A stretch of DNA of 64,000 nt from Anomaloglossus baeobatrachus (Eukaryota; Chordata; Amphibia; Anura; Aromobatidae). The stretch's first letter is position 1. Each line of letters opens with the position of its first letter. A program made the translations under genes and the position numbers. This document shows, one piece after another, positions 22,376 through 33,775 of this stretch. Location: contig NC_134357.1 of assembly GCF_048569485.1 (NCBI RefSeq), forward strand, positions 65,922,668 through 65,986,667, in the 5' to 3' direction. The notes under the pieces were generated by a model. It saw nothing but the letters and a program-made list of their open reading frames with translations, did not search any database and was not told the DNA's origin.

Positions 22376-22934
22376 GGCCCCGTTACACGCTACGATTTAT
22401 CTGACGAAATGCCGTCGGGGTCATGGTTTTCGTGACGCACTTCCGTCGTCGTTGGCGACGTCGTTGCATGTGACACCTACGAGCGACTACGAACGATCGC
22501 AAAAATAGCGAAAATAGTTGATCGCTGACTTGTCGTTCATTTTCAAAATATTGTTGTCGCTTCGAATGCAGCAGACATATTGCTACGTTTAAGACCCTGC
22601 CAACAACGAACAACATCGTTAGTGCGTCCGTCATCAGCGACGCGGGCTCCACTCCTCCTCCGCTCTGATTGGTGTCACACCAGGGTGTATGCTATGGACA
22701 ATTATACGCCTCTGTCGTTGCCGGAATCGTTGCGAGGAATGCTGTGTGACGGTGTCCATATGACCGCCTTGGTCAAACAATATATCCCTGATCGATGTAG
22801 TGTCGCTTGTGAGAGGTGTACGTGTGACCGCTACAAAATGACCTATGAGCGATCTCGGCAAATCGTAGCAACGATCTGGGCGTGTCACATCGCTAACGAG
22901 ATCGCTAGCGATATAGTTGCCTGTAAAGCGGCCT
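22376..22934. mobile_element. GC-rich MITE, PIF/Harbinger type (copy 4)
   Basis: Flanked by TAA at 22373-22375 and 22935-22937. Ends are GGCCCCGTTACACGCTACGA and TGTAAAGCGGCCT. The interior differs from copies 1-3, so this is a sister subfamily, but end sequence and target site agree. Confidence 0.7.
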
Positions 22935-22937
22935 TAA

Positions 22938-23196
22938 GATTCATAAATTGCTCTTTTCAATATCAACAGATATCAAAATATTTACATCAAATATCACTGA
23001 GAAAAGTTTCAGAAAGGATTATACAACCATTCTGAAATGGATTTTTAAAGTAAATATTCTAGCTTCATCAGGTCCAAGAGATCAGTTTATTAATGTATAC
23101 AGTTTGCATTGGGAAATTGACAGATTTAGTTAAAATTCTCTGAGATAACTTAGGAATTCATCATTAATGATCTGACATGAACAGAGGTATTACTGG
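22938..23196. other. Unassigned A/T-rich spacer
   Basis: No gene or transposon end recognised between two MITEs. Confidence 0.3.
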
Positions 23197-23603
23197 TAGA
23201 GATGAGCGTTCCTGTGGAAGTTCGGTTTGGCAGGTTCAGCTAGACTTTACATAAAGTTTGATTCGGGAGCTGAACTTGACCTGAACCCCAATGGAAGTCA
23301 CTGATTGGGAAGTCTGGGTCTCCGTCCACATGTAGTGAGTCATAAACAGATCAGTTTTGGTGGCAGGGGGGCAGCGTTTTTCTATTTGGTGCACGCTACA
23401 TCTGATAACGCTGTTGTTACCCCCAGTCTGAGCCATTCAAACAATACAAGCGGTTCGCACTGGACTGGGCACCGAGCGTACCCGAGCACAGTGATGCTCA
23501 CGTGAGTGAAGTTTTTACGTAAAACACCAGAACTCAATTGTTTTCTTCTTTGGTAAAGTCTGTGTTTGGTAAGAACACGGAACCTCGGGTTTGCTCATCT
23601 CTA
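23197..23603. mobile_element. MITE with AGAGATGAGCG ends
   Basis: The left end TAGAGATGAGCG and right end GCTCATCTCTA are inverted. GGTTTGGCAGGTTCAGC-like and AGTGATGCTCACGTGAG-like inner parts fit a common frog MITE group. No transposase. Confidence 0.6.
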
Positions 23604-23778
23604 ATTACTGTTACCAAGATAATCCCCCGTCCTTTTGATTCTTGCATAGCCATGAGATTTAGCAATATACTCATCATTGCTGAGGAACGCTGGGGCACAT
23701 CCCTTCAAGTCGGCCATTACAGTTCCATGGCAAATCCAACCAATTCTATAGCAGTATGGTGGCCATGGATGTATCTTT

Positions 23779-24644
23779 ACTAGTGATGGGCAGACCCAGA
23801 CTGCAAGGGGTACCTTGCACACTACAACATCGCAGGTGCGATGTCGGTGGGGTCAAATCAAAAGTGATGCACATCCAGCGTCGCTGTCGACATCGGAGTA
23901 TGTGAATCCTTTTTACTTCGATTAACGAGCGCAAAAGCGTCGAAATCGTATGATCGGTATAATGTCGGTCATTTCCATAATTTCGGAAGGACCGATGTTA
24001 CGATGTTGTTCCTCGTTCCTGCGGCAGCACACATCGCTGTGTGTGAAGCCGCAGGAGTGAGGAACATCGCCTTACCTGCGTCCCGGCTGCGTCCCCTGCT
24101 TCTATTGGCCGCCTGCCGTGTGACGTCGCTGTGACGCCGCACGACCCGCCCCCTTAGGAAGAAGGCGGTTTGCCGCCCAGAGATAAGTGCATGAGAAGCT
24201 GCCGTAGCGATAAAGTTCACTACGGCAGCTATCACAAGATATCGCAGCTGCGACGGAGGCGGGGACTATAGCGCTCGGCATCGCTACCATCGGCTTGTGA
24301 TGTCGTAGTGTGCAAAGTACCCCTAAAAGTCTGACTGCAACCAATCACAGACGCCGAGACTGCTGGTGGGCGGAGGAAGCAGTGCATATGCATGAGGTTA
24401 ATGACCGGCCCCAGAAGTTGTGTTACAGCCACACGGGAGACTGGTAAGTATAACACGCCTGCTCTAATCCCACTAGCACTTCTACCACCATTTTAAAGCG
24501 AGTGATTTGGGTCCTCATAGACTCATATATGGGACTGGCATCCAACCAGATATCCAGGATTAATTCCAAGTCGGAACTGGCTTTTTTTAAAACCCGGTTG
24601 GACCTGCCGATCCCGGGTATCTGTGAGTCCACCCATCACTAATC
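23779..24644. mobile_element. MITE with ACTAGTGATGGGC ends, carrying a nested MITE
   Basis: The left end ACTAGTGATGGGCAGACCC and the right end GAGTCCACCCATCACTAAT are inverted. CAGACTGCAA sits on the left of the insert and CTGACTGCAACC on the right. The nested PIF/Harbinger-type copy 5 occupies 23806-24324. A related partial copy is at 31310-31630. Confidence 0.6.
23806..24324. mobile_element. GC-rich MITE, PIF/Harbinger type (copy 5)
   Basis: Ends GGGGTACCTTGCACACTACA and GTAGTGTGCAAAGTACCCC; flanks CAA and TAA. Contains the GTTCCTGCGGCAGCACACAT and CTTCTATTGGCCGCC blocks in the opposite orientation to copies 1-3. Confidence 0.7.
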
Positions 24645-25600
24645 ACTGCATCTCTTGTAATTTACCAGTCTGGGAAACTTGGTGACTTGGTTTTGCGTTG
24701 GGTTCAGCATTGACAGCAACTTTTTGTTGTCACACCTAGAAAACAAATAGAAAAGTAAAATGATAGAACTAAGAAACGTATCAGCAGGAATTTTAACAAC
24801 TTGATTTTATTTTATTTTTTTACTTTAACTGCTGTTTTAGGGAAATGATACTTTCACAGCAAGAAGATCTCTCGCCTCTTTGGAAATGATAGAAAACCAC
24901 CACGTACTTATTGAAAATGGAATCTCAGATACAGAAATTAAATGGGGTTTAAGATGTACAGACGGCTTTAGCTGCAATCTAGGATAACCAAGATAAAATC
25001 TGTCTCCTACTGAAGCATTAGCCCTTCTTCATTCCCACAGCAAAACAAACAAAGCATTTAGGAGAGAAACTTGTAATGAATTTTAGGCAGCGTGGTGACA
25101 TAACACAATCGCCCCGCCATTAATGGATCGCCCTCAGCTTGTGAACGCCAAGTGTCTAAAGATAACCGCTCAAGTAAGATAGATGGGCCCTGCCAGGTAC
25201 GGACAGATCACTTTCAGTTTTGAGAATGAAGAGAAAAGATTATCCCCCTGCAGAAAGACATCTATTGGCAATTTCACTTCCAGGGGGGTCCGCTCTTGAT
25301 TGTAATGTCGCTGAAGTTCCGAAAGTAGATTTTAACTTTTTCAGTAAGGAATGAGCGTACGCAGAAAAGCTAAAATCATTGGCAAAACAAGGTGCTTTAA
25401 AATATTCAGTGTTTTGTTATGGGTAATTGCTCATGATGTTCTAATCCATATACGTCTTTTAAAGAGCTCAATGTCAGGCAGCAGCCGTACAGCAAACAGC
25501 AACTTTTGGGTAACTTTTTCAATGACTTTTAAAAGGTTTAGCAACCAAATATTTTATGGGCTGAATTTTTACGGAATTACTGTTACAAATAAGCTATAAT
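24645..25600. other. Repeat-poor block of unusual complexity
   Basis: This is one of the few kilobase-scale stretches in the left half with no recognisable transposon end or tandem array. It contains the palindrome CCATTAATGG near 25118. A splice-acceptor-like TTTTAG at 24835-24840 is followed by an open frame, but no EXOC6 peptide was found. It is a candidate conserved noncoding element only by exclusion. Confidence 0.3.
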
Positions 25601-25838
25601 TAAAGGGGTTTTCATAGTAATGGGGATTCAGAGAATGAGATACTATATTAAAAAGAGCTATTGCCTTCCCACACTGCTCCACCCAACAGCACATTCAACT
25701 ACACTGGCTATATAGCCACAATGCTTGTAAGTTGTAGCACAACTCTCCATATCTTCCCACGGTTTTCTCTCTCAACTATTCCATACTCTGAAGTCAGGAG
25801 GCTTCCATATATGCTGAAATCGGTAGGTGTGTCTGTCA

Positions 25839-26268
25839 TTAAAGGGAATCTTTTATGCAGGTTTTTGCTATCTCATCTGAGAGCAGCATTATGTAGGCAA
25901 AAAGGCCCTGACTCCAACGATGTATCACTTAGTTTACTAGGTGCAGCCGTTCTGATACAATCAAAGTTTTTAGACTTAGCAATTCAGCAGTGTTGAGAAA
26001 GCTAACTCCGCCCACACCAGGCTGTATGTGCAATGTCTATAGACAGTGCGCTGTCAATCACAGATGTGGGCGTGTCGGACCAGATCTAACGCCACTGCTG
26101 TAGCTAACCTAGTCTGCAATGATAATCTCCTGAATTTCAAACAAACATTGCAAGCAAACAACAGCACAGGCCTTGAAAAGAAATGCATGGCTGAAATCTA
26201 TGTTTTAACCCCTGCAGCTTGCGGTCTTCAGATATTGTAACAAAAACCTGTTGACGGATTCCTTTTGA
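25839..26268. mobile_element. MITE with AAAGGGAATC ends
   Basis: Left end TTAAAGGGAATCTTTTATGC and then AGGTTTTTGC. The right end GCAAAAACCT-like (AACAAAAACCTGTTGACGG) followed by ATTCCTTTT is its inverse. A fragment of the same family is at 5230-5341. Confidence 0.65.
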
Positions 26269-26810
26269 AGAAGGACATCAGCATTTTTTTTTTTTGTTGC
26301 AAAAATACTGTTTAATTATAATTCTTTCTTGATTAGAAGTTTTGTCTTGTGACCTCCAATCTGATGAACAGTTCAGTAAGTGTCAGTCTCTGACTTCCTG
26401 TGAAGTATAGGATGACACGATCACCTATCTGATCCCTCCTGGCAGCTCTCAGACTCCTGCCCTCTGCATCCAGGTCCACATTATTTAAAGCTATGGGAGA
26501 AAAAAAGAGCAGAAGAACCAAATATGAAGGCTGTGGACGATCAGCATTTGCAACAGTCATTTGACATTATGTCAGGGAACAGGCAAGGAACACAGGCCTG
26601 AGAGCAGAAGACTGCCACCACAAGTATACAGTTTTTTTTATGTAGCACCTTTGAGCCATTAACATTTGGTTGTCCTGTAGTGGGCAATCCCTTTAATACT
26701 AGCTTATGCTGAACTACAATATGTATGCTTCTCTGATCTAATGTGCATGGCTAGCTTAGGGCTTGTGGTAAATGATTACTGAAGGGGGTTGTCCAGCTGA
26801 AACAAGTCAT
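26269..26810. other. Unassigned intronic sequence
   Basis: T-tract at 26284-26295, otherwise no gene or repeat end recognised. Confidence 0.3.
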
Positions 26811-27031
26811 CAGTAGTGATTAGCGAGCAGTACCATGCTCGGGTGCTCGGCACTCAAAACGAGCAGACTGTATGCTCAGACATGTTCGATTCGAGTACCG
26901 AATATAATGGAAGTCAATGGAAACTCAAGCACTTTCCCAGAAGATCTTCTGGAAAAATTCTTGAGTTCCCCATTGACTTTTATTATACAGTACTTGAATC
27001 GAACCCGTCCTAGTGTCCAGCTGTTCATTAT
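26811..27031. mobile_element. MITE piece from which the 47-bp satellite derives
   Basis: Starts AGTAGTGATTAGCGAGCAGT and contains CATGCTCGGGTGCTCGG, the complement of the satellite core that follows. An inverted pair near 26895-27000 (GAGTACCGAATATAATGGAA and its partner) marks the element's own fold. Confidence 0.5.
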
Positions 27032-27735
27032 GAGTATAGAACACCCAAGCATGGTAGTGTTCACTTATCACTAGTTACGAGTACCAAGTACCCAAGCATG
27101 GTAGTGCCCTCTCATCACTAGTTACCAGTACAGAGCACCCGAGCATGGTAGTGCTCACTTATCACTAGTTACGAGTACTGAGCACCCGAGCATGGTAGTG
27201 CTCACTCATCACTAGTTACCAGTACAGAGCACTCGAGCATGGTAGTGCTCACTCATCACTAGTTATGAGTACAGAGCTCCCGAGCATGGTAGTGCCCGCT
27301 CATCACTAGTTACGAGTACTGAGCACCCGAGCGTGGTAGTGCTCACTCATCACTAGTTACGAGTACTGAGCACCCGAGCATGGTAGTGTCCGCTCATCAC
27401 TAGTTACGAGTACTGAGCACCCGAGCATGGTAGTGTCCGCTCATCACTAGTTACGAGTACAGAGCTCCCGAGCATGGTAGTGTCCGCTCATCACTAGTTA
27501 CGAGTACTGAGCACCCGAGCATGGTAGTGCCCGCTCATCACTAGTTACGAGTACTGAGCACCTGAGCATGGTAGTGTCCGCTCATCACTAGTTACGAGTA
27601 CTGAGCACCCGAGCATGGTAGTGTCCGCTCATCACTAGTTACGAGTACAGAGCTCCCGAGCATCGTAGTGTCCGCACATCACTAGTTACGAGTACCGAGC
27701 ACTCGAGCATGGTAGTGCTCGCTCATCACTAGTTA
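27032..27735. repeat. 47-bp satellite array, about 15 units
   Basis: The unit is built on GAGTACTGAGCACCCGAGCA then TGGTAGTGTCCGCTCATCAC and TAGTTAC. Units differ at a few positions (CACCC or CTCCC, GTGTCC or GTGCTC), and variants recur in alternating blocks. It grew from the end of the MITE to its left. Confidence 0.9.
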
Positions 27736-27939
27736 AGTTATTGATCGGTGGGAGTCTAACTGCCGGGGTCCTTACCATTCGACAGAAGGGGACACTTTTA
27801 TCCCTCTAAGAATGGAACGGCTGTCACATCAATAGAGGAGCAGTCAAGGTAGAAGAAAAACCAGACTGCTCGAGTGTGCACATAGCACAAGCCTGTTACA
27901 TCAGTGAATTGCTGACATACTTATATTAGAAGAAATGAT

Positions 27940-28206
27940 GATTATTATTATTATGCTTTGTTAATATGGTGCTATCATGTTCCACAGCACCTTACAGACA
28001 CCATCACCCCTGTCTCCATTAGGGATCACAAGCTATATTCCCTATCAGTATGTCTTTGGTGTGTGGGAGGAAACCAGAGCACCCGGAGGAAACCCACACA
28101 AACACGGGGAGCACATACAAACTCCTTGCCTGTGTTGTCCTTGGTGGGATTTGAACCCAGGACCCCAGCGCTGCAAGGCAAAAAGTGCTAACCACTGAGC
28201 CATCAT
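27940..28206 (-). mobile_element. tRNA-derived SINE (V-SINE-like), copy B
   Basis: Minus-strand reading gives GGCTCAGTGGTTAGCACT, a GGTTCAAATCC B box, AAGGAGTTTGTATGTGCTCC and a TTTCCTCCGGGTGCTC body, then a tail ending in an ATT repeat. It is more complete than copy A. Confidence 0.88.
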
Positions 28207-28700
28207 GATTCAACTTTTCCAATATGTATCCCTTTCACAGAAGGCTTCAGACCCCTCTAACATTATATTGTCTATAATGTTTCTTTGCCTCGACAGATTA
28301 TATCTAAGTAGAATATGACTGTCGTAAGCTGTAGTGAAGAGGAAGCGATCACTAAAGTTTTGGCGTTGAAACATGTGTCCCGAACTACTGAAACGAGAAT
28401 CAGATATAATAGGACCAAATACAAAATGGCAGCTTCATATTGAATAAATTCAATGTATTCATCTGAATTAAAGAGGATCAAAAGCTCAATTTTTTTTCTT
28501 TGCTTGTAGCTGGACAATACTGTACGTGCCAGGCTGTTCCTGTAATTATTGGTATGCCATTATTCACAACAAAAGATAGAAAACAGATCAGAAGTTGAAC
28601 GTTCAACATTCTTACATTTCATTTGAAAACATTTACTCATTTATAAATTGATGGCAACAAAACATGTAAGAAAAAAATAAATTGAGAAAACTGTTAACAA
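28207..28700. other. Unassigned A/T-rich sequence
   Basis: A weak hammerhead-like tail (GTTGAAACATGTGTC, 28365-28379) lies here without a core. Nothing else is recognised. Confidence 0.3.
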
Positions 28701-28718
28701 AAGGTTGAAAAAGTAAGT

Positions 28719-28979
28719 GGTACTAATGAAAAACAGCTGGAGGGTCAACTAAGTTACTTGACTGTATAAAAAGAGCACGTTAGAGAGGCAGAGTATCTCA
28801 GAAGCAAAGATGGTCAGACGTTCACCAATCTGTGAACAACAGCGTGTAAAAATTGTGGAACATTGCTCCTCAATGTAAAATTGCAAAGACTTCAAATATC
28901 CCACCAGTTACAATGAATAATGTAAAAGATTTAGAGATTCTGGAGAAATTGACCCTCCAGCTGTTTTTCATTAGTACCA
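28719..28979 (+). mobile_element. Internally deleted Tc1/mariner-like element
   Basis: A perfect 29-base inverted pair, starting TGGTACTAATGAAAAACAGC (28719-28747) and ending in its complement (28951-28979). Inside, an ATG at 28809 begins MVRRSPICEQQRVKIVEHCS, the N-terminal helix-turn-helix of Tc1-type transposases, which soon meets stops. Only the N-terminal part is present. Confidence 0.75.
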
Positions 28980-29249
28980 TTTATCCAGATTTTAATTTTT
29001 TTCAATTGAAACAGAGAAATGGATAACTTTAAACTTCAGAAATGTGATCTATGTTCACTTGTGAATGAAGTATGGCTACAAGCAGGGCTGCCACCAGGAA
29101 TTTCAGGGCCCCATAGTGGCAATATTTTTGGGCCCCTTACGACTATACACATACACACTCCTAGTCGTGGCCAAAAATGTTAGCACCCTTCAAGTTGTTC
29201 CAGAAAATGAAGTATTTCCCTCAGAAAATAAATAATAGACCCTCTACAC

Positions 29250-29800
29250 CACCCCTTTCCATAATATCTCTCCCACACAGCCCCTATGTATAGTATCCCT
29301 CCACACATACTGCCCCTATGTATAATGTCCCCACACACTGCCTCTCTGCATAAAATCCCCCACACACACACTGCTCCTCTGTATAATATCCCCCAGATAC
29401 TGCCCCTCTGTATATTTTCCCACACATACTGCCTTTCTCTATAATATCCCCTCACACACTGGTCCCCTGTATAATACCCCCCACATGCAATCCCCGTCTG
29501 TATAAGATCCCTCACATACACTGCCCCTGTGTATACTATCCCCCACACAAGCTGCCCCTCTTTATAATATGCTGCCACCCTCACTGCCCCTCTGTTTAAT
29601 ATCCCTCCCACACATTGCCCCTCTATATATCATCCCTCACATACACTGCCCCTCTGTATACTACCCCCCATACAAGCTGCCCCTCTTTATAATATGGTCC
29701 CATACACATTGCCCCACTCACACTAACCCTCTGTATACTATCCCCCTCACACACACTGCCCCTCTGTATAATATCCCGCTCACACACACTGCTCTTCACA
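29250..29800. repeat. Minisatellite, unit about 30 bp
   Basis: Degenerate copies of CTGCCCCTCTGTATAATATC then CCCCACACACA. Open frames on both strands (29180-29611 -, 29569-30219 +) follow from the repeat. Confidence 0.8.
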
Positions 29801-29834
29801 GTTTGCCTTATATATTTTGTATTAATAAAAGCCA

Positions 29835-29838
<4 letters not shown>

Positions 29839-29895
<57 letters not shown>
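29839..29895. repeat. (TA)n microsatellite
   Basis: An almost pure TA run between the two minisatellites of the hAT-like element. Confidence 0.95.
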
Positions 29896-30150
29896 GTCCC
29901 CATCCTGGTATATATGTCCCCTTACTTGGCACCTCCTGGTATATATGTCCCCATTCTGGTTTATTTGTCCCCATCCTGGTATATATGTCCCATCCTGGGC
30001 TCCTACTGGTATATATGTCCCCTTTGTATATATATCCCATCCTGGGACCCTTGTTTTATATACAGTATGTCCTCATCTTGGTTTTTGTCCCCTTCCTGGT
30101 ATATATGTCCCCTTCTTAGGCCCATCCTGGTATATTTGTCTGCTGCAAAA
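29896..30150. repeat. Minisatellite, unit about 20 bp
   Basis: Repeats of ATATATGTCCCCATCCTGGT with variants carrying inserted TTGGCACC or GGGCTCC pieces. Confidence 0.75.
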
Positions 30151-30671
30151 AGAAATAAAGGAAACAAAAATATGTCACTCACCCTCCCTGGCTGCCACGT
30201 CGAACAGCGTACTGTCTGAGCCAAGATGCATTTCAGCTGGATGTATGCTCATCCCACTCCTGTCTTCAGCTCACAGAGTGCTTACCTTTTCCTGCCGGCT
30301 GCCGCAGCCTTGGCACCTCCGGGCTCTGTGTTGCCTGCAGCAGTGTGATGAGTTTGCAGAGTGATAACCTCATCACGCTGCTGCACTCTGGGATGCGGTA
30401 TGACCTGCTCTGCCCCACTGAACCTGGCTCAACCGCATGGCTATTTTCCATGTGATGCACTCGAAGTGCTTTGCTTGCAAATTAGCCATGTGTAGTGACC
30501 AAAGCGACACAGCCCCTCTGCTGTGACTGTGAGTAGACCTTGATGAAGAGAGGGGGGCTTAATAAAGCTAAGTAATTATCCTGGGCTCGGCCGGGCACTT
30601 TTCTTTATTGGGCCCCATACACCAGTCATGGTTGTCATGCCCTGATGGCGGCCCTGGATACAGGAGATGCT

Positions 30672-30757
30672 CTAGAGCACGGATGCACAACATTTTTTGG
30701 TCCAAGGGCCACATACTGAACCAATGAGAAGGGCTGCAAAAAAATTGTAAGGGGTAC
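30672..30757. mobile_element. hAT-like end fragment
   Basis: CACGGATGCACAACATTTTT followed by GGTCCAAGGGCCACAT is a common hAT terminal pattern. It is cut by the LTR-like insertion at 30758. Confidence 0.5.
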
Positions 30758-31292
30758 TGTCAGGCTGCCACTAGGGGGAGCTGGAGTCCTGCAGGGAAAG
30801 ACACTACCCAGAGCTGAATAGGCAAGGAGAGGAACTCACGGTGTGTGCTGGTGCAGTGCCTTGCAGCATCAGCCAGAAAGCAGAAGCAGGGGATGGTCGG
30901 GCAGGCCGGGTCACACACAGTACGAGGAGAAGGAAGACCGGAGGAATGAGCAGAGGCGGGGTCGAGGTCAGGCCGAGGTCAGAGGAAGCAACCGAGTTGG
31001 GAGGTAGGAGAGGGGGGAACAACCGGGGCTATTGTGGGAAGGAAGGAGGTGGGACAGAGGAATGACAGAACGACAAGGGAACGGAACACAGACAGAGACT
31101 GAGGGCACAGAGAGGGGACGGATAAGGGTCACACTTACAGGGACCAGCAATCACAGGCAAAGCAGCGCTATGCTTATAGCCAGCGCTGGTTCACCGGAGA
31201 TGACAGTATTTAAAACATCCAAGCTCTAGAAGTGAGGCCCGGGAGAAGGCTCCGCCCCCTAGCCATGTGGACAGTGAGGCGAAACTGTGACA
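30758..31292 (-). mobile_element. Solo LTR-like fossil
   Basis: A 535-base unit with TGTCAGG at one edge and TGTGACA at the other, the TG...CA layout of an LTR. It matches 7479-7988 throughout. Read on the minus strand it has TATAAG and a GTGTGACCC-rich 3' part like frog Ty3/Gypsy LTRs. No convincing target duplication and no internal genes. Confidence 0.65.
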
Positions 31293-31309
31293 TGACAGGT
31301 GCTTACATT

Positions 31310-31630
31310 AATACTAGTGATGGGAGAACCCGGACTGTAAAAGTCTGGATCCGTGCGGTTAGCCTAGTAGCCATGCACCAATCCCGGAGTTCTCAGGAAA
31401 CTCCAGGTAACTATCCAGAACCAGCCACCCAAATGTAAATAAAAAAAAAAAAATAAAGGGAAAACAAAGAAAATAAGAACAAAGCAAGTGAATTATAATT
31501 ACCAGTCTCCACACAGCTGTAACACTACTTCCAGGGCTACTCGTTACCCTTATACATATTCTGTGCATTCCCCGCCCACCAGAAGTCCCAGGATCTGCGA
31601 TTGGTTGCAGTCAGACCGTGCTCCCACCCT
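31310..31630. mobile_element. MITE fragment with ACTAGTGATGGGAG end
   Basis: Starts TACTAGTGATGGGAGAACCC like the element at 23779. CCCAGGATCTGCGATTGGTTG resembles its CAACCAATCACAG segment inverted. The right edge is unclear. Confidence 0.4.
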
Positions 31631-33775
31631 GTGTTTCAGCGTGTCTGACAGCTTGCAATCATACTTGCTGTCTGCGTATATATAGTGGTGTAAAAATAAA
31701 TAAAAAAATTGCACAAACAAAGCATACGGCTACAGGCTGCAGCCCCAGCCGTGTGCTTATGTTGGCTGTGTATCAAAATAAGAAGAACCCCATGCAGCTA
31801 ATTTTTTAAATTTATTTAAGTAATTTAAAAACAGCCGTGCGGTCCCCCCCCCCCCCCAATTTTGATACCTATCCATGATAAAGCAAACAGATGAGGGCTG
31901 GTATTCTCAGGCTGGGGAGGACCATGGTTATTTAGGTCCCCCAGCCTAAAAATAGCAGCCAGCATCTGCCCAAAATTGTTGCATCTATTAGATGTGACAA
32001 TCGCTTTACTTTACCCAGCTCATGCCGATTGCCTTGGTGCAGTGACAGTCAGGGTAATAAGGGGTTAATGAGAGCTTACAGCTGCCACTAAGCCCTAGAT
32101 TAGTAATGGGAGGCGTCTATGAGATCCCCCATTACTAATCTGTAAGTGAAAAGTAATAAACACATACACCAAAAAACCCTCTTTCACCCCTTTATTAACC
32201 CCAAACACCCAGTTGTGAAGTAATCCACACGATGTCCCATGACGATGATTCTGACCCATTGAGCCACAGTGATGAACGGTGAAGTCACTTCGTTTATTAT
32301 TTACCCCACCTTTGACTGCAGGTAAACTGACCTCAGGTGACCTCATTAAACACAGTGACCTACCTCATGTGAGGTCACAGAGTTCACTGACCTGCGTTTC
32401 TTGGCAGAAAACCGCGTGTTTTTTTGCCAGGAGATACAGATTTGGTGCTGAAAGTTATACACCACATTCCTGCACCAAACCTGCATCTCTTGGCACAAAA
32501 TCGCATCAAAATTGCATCATAACGCATGCAGATTTGGTGCGATTTTTTTCCCACGACATGCAGATTTGATGCAGGATAAGGCTACATTCACACGACCGTC
32601 TCATTTTTGCGGTCTGCAGAAAACAGCCCTGTTTTTACACGGATGCATCTGTGTGACATCCGTATCCATTCCATATGCAATCCTTGTGTCATCAGTGTAC
32701 CTTCCGTTTTTTTTGGAGACCGCAAAAAAAGGGAAGCAGATAGATAGATAGATGAGAAAGACATATACAGTATATTGTCACAATCCCCTGCATTTTGTAA
32801 TCTTGCACCCATTATTGCCTTTCATGCGGCACTAAATCGTGTATTTAGCCTTGTATTTAGCCAATAAATAAGTAAATAATTTAAAAAAGCGACCTTGCAG
32901 TCCCCCCTATTTTTTGTAGCCAGCTAGGCTACATACAATACAATATGGTGTATAAATTTCAGCACCAAATCTGCATGTCTTGGCAAAAAAAAACCTGCAG
33001 TTTTCTGCCACAAGATGCAGGTCTATTATCATCGTAACCATCCTTCACCAACCTTCAAACTGCTACAGTCTACTATGTATGGCCACCTTTACATGTTAGT
33101 AATAAGAGATAGCTGCACATGACCAAAATATCGATACACTTATCTGTGAAAGAATAATACAGCAGAGAGAACTCCCTTGGATACTGGAAAACAAAATGTA
33201 AATGGGCCCCATAGTGAATAAATGCAGCTAAGTAGAAAAAGTAGTCTAAAAAGAGAGTAGTTGACCTCTGAAATTTCAGCCTTAGAGGGAGTCAGCGCAA
33301 AATGAATGTTCAAATCAAGCACAGGTCCGACCTTGGCGTGGCCAAGCAGTTTAGCAGTGCTCCAATGCAGCTTCCCACCCCATTTTACCTCCACCTTCTC
33401 TTCCTTGGTTGACACGTCTTACTTTGCAGAATCCAGAGAAGAATAGAGATGGATGGAAAACAAGTAGGTGGGAAGATCCACTGAACTGTTTGACCATGCC
33501 AAATGTGCAACGAGTCCTTATGCTTGGTTTGGAGAGTTATTTTGTAAGTATAGACGTCCTTTACGTGGCTCATAGACAAATAAAATTTGATAAAAAGGAA
33601 CGATTTGAGCATGTGTTTGGTGAAACTTAATAGCAAATACATTAGAGCAAAGTCAACCGAGTTTGCCAACCATCCAGTATGTATGTGCCTCCCAACATTT
33701 TTGTTACAGGCCAAAAATGGATTTCCCTTGAGAAAAGGTGTTTTGAAGCAGCTTACTCCAGTTTCCTCATTGGAT
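31631..33775. other. Degraded repeats, no gene
   Basis: Contains a C-tract (31846-31857) and several related copies of a TGCAGATTTGGTGC motif (32430-33020). A MITE start (32580, GGCTACATTCACACGACCGT) matches TTTTTGGAGACCGCAAAAAA at 32710. The rest is unassigned. No exon found. Confidence 0.4.

Larger units (their letters stand above)
29083..30655. mobile_element. hAT-like element with internal minisatellites
   Basis: Starts CAGGGCTGCCACCAGGAATT and ends in the near-complement GATGGCGGCCCTG. Flanking 8-mers GCTACAAG and GATACAGG agree at six of eight positions, as expected for a decayed hAT duplication. The interior is almost entirely tandem repeats (29250-29800, 29839-30150). No transposase domain recognised. 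Confidence 0.6.

Noticed and set aside
24836-24985. Possible EXOC6 exon after TTTTAG
   Set aside because: The open frame (GNDTFTARRSLASLEM...) does not resemble any part of EXOC6 and no donor fits.
27032-27735. CRISPR-like regular spacing
   Set aside because: Units are directly abutting and nearly uniform, with no unique spacers. The genome is vertebrate. It is a satellite.
28130-28206. tRNA gene on the minus strand
   Set aside because: A and B boxes are present but no cloverleaf can be drawn, and the sequence continues into a SINE body and tail.
28318-28380. Hammerhead at GTTGAAACATGTGTC
   Set aside because: Only the GAAAC and a palindromic segment are present. There is no CTGATGA-like core or helix I partner.
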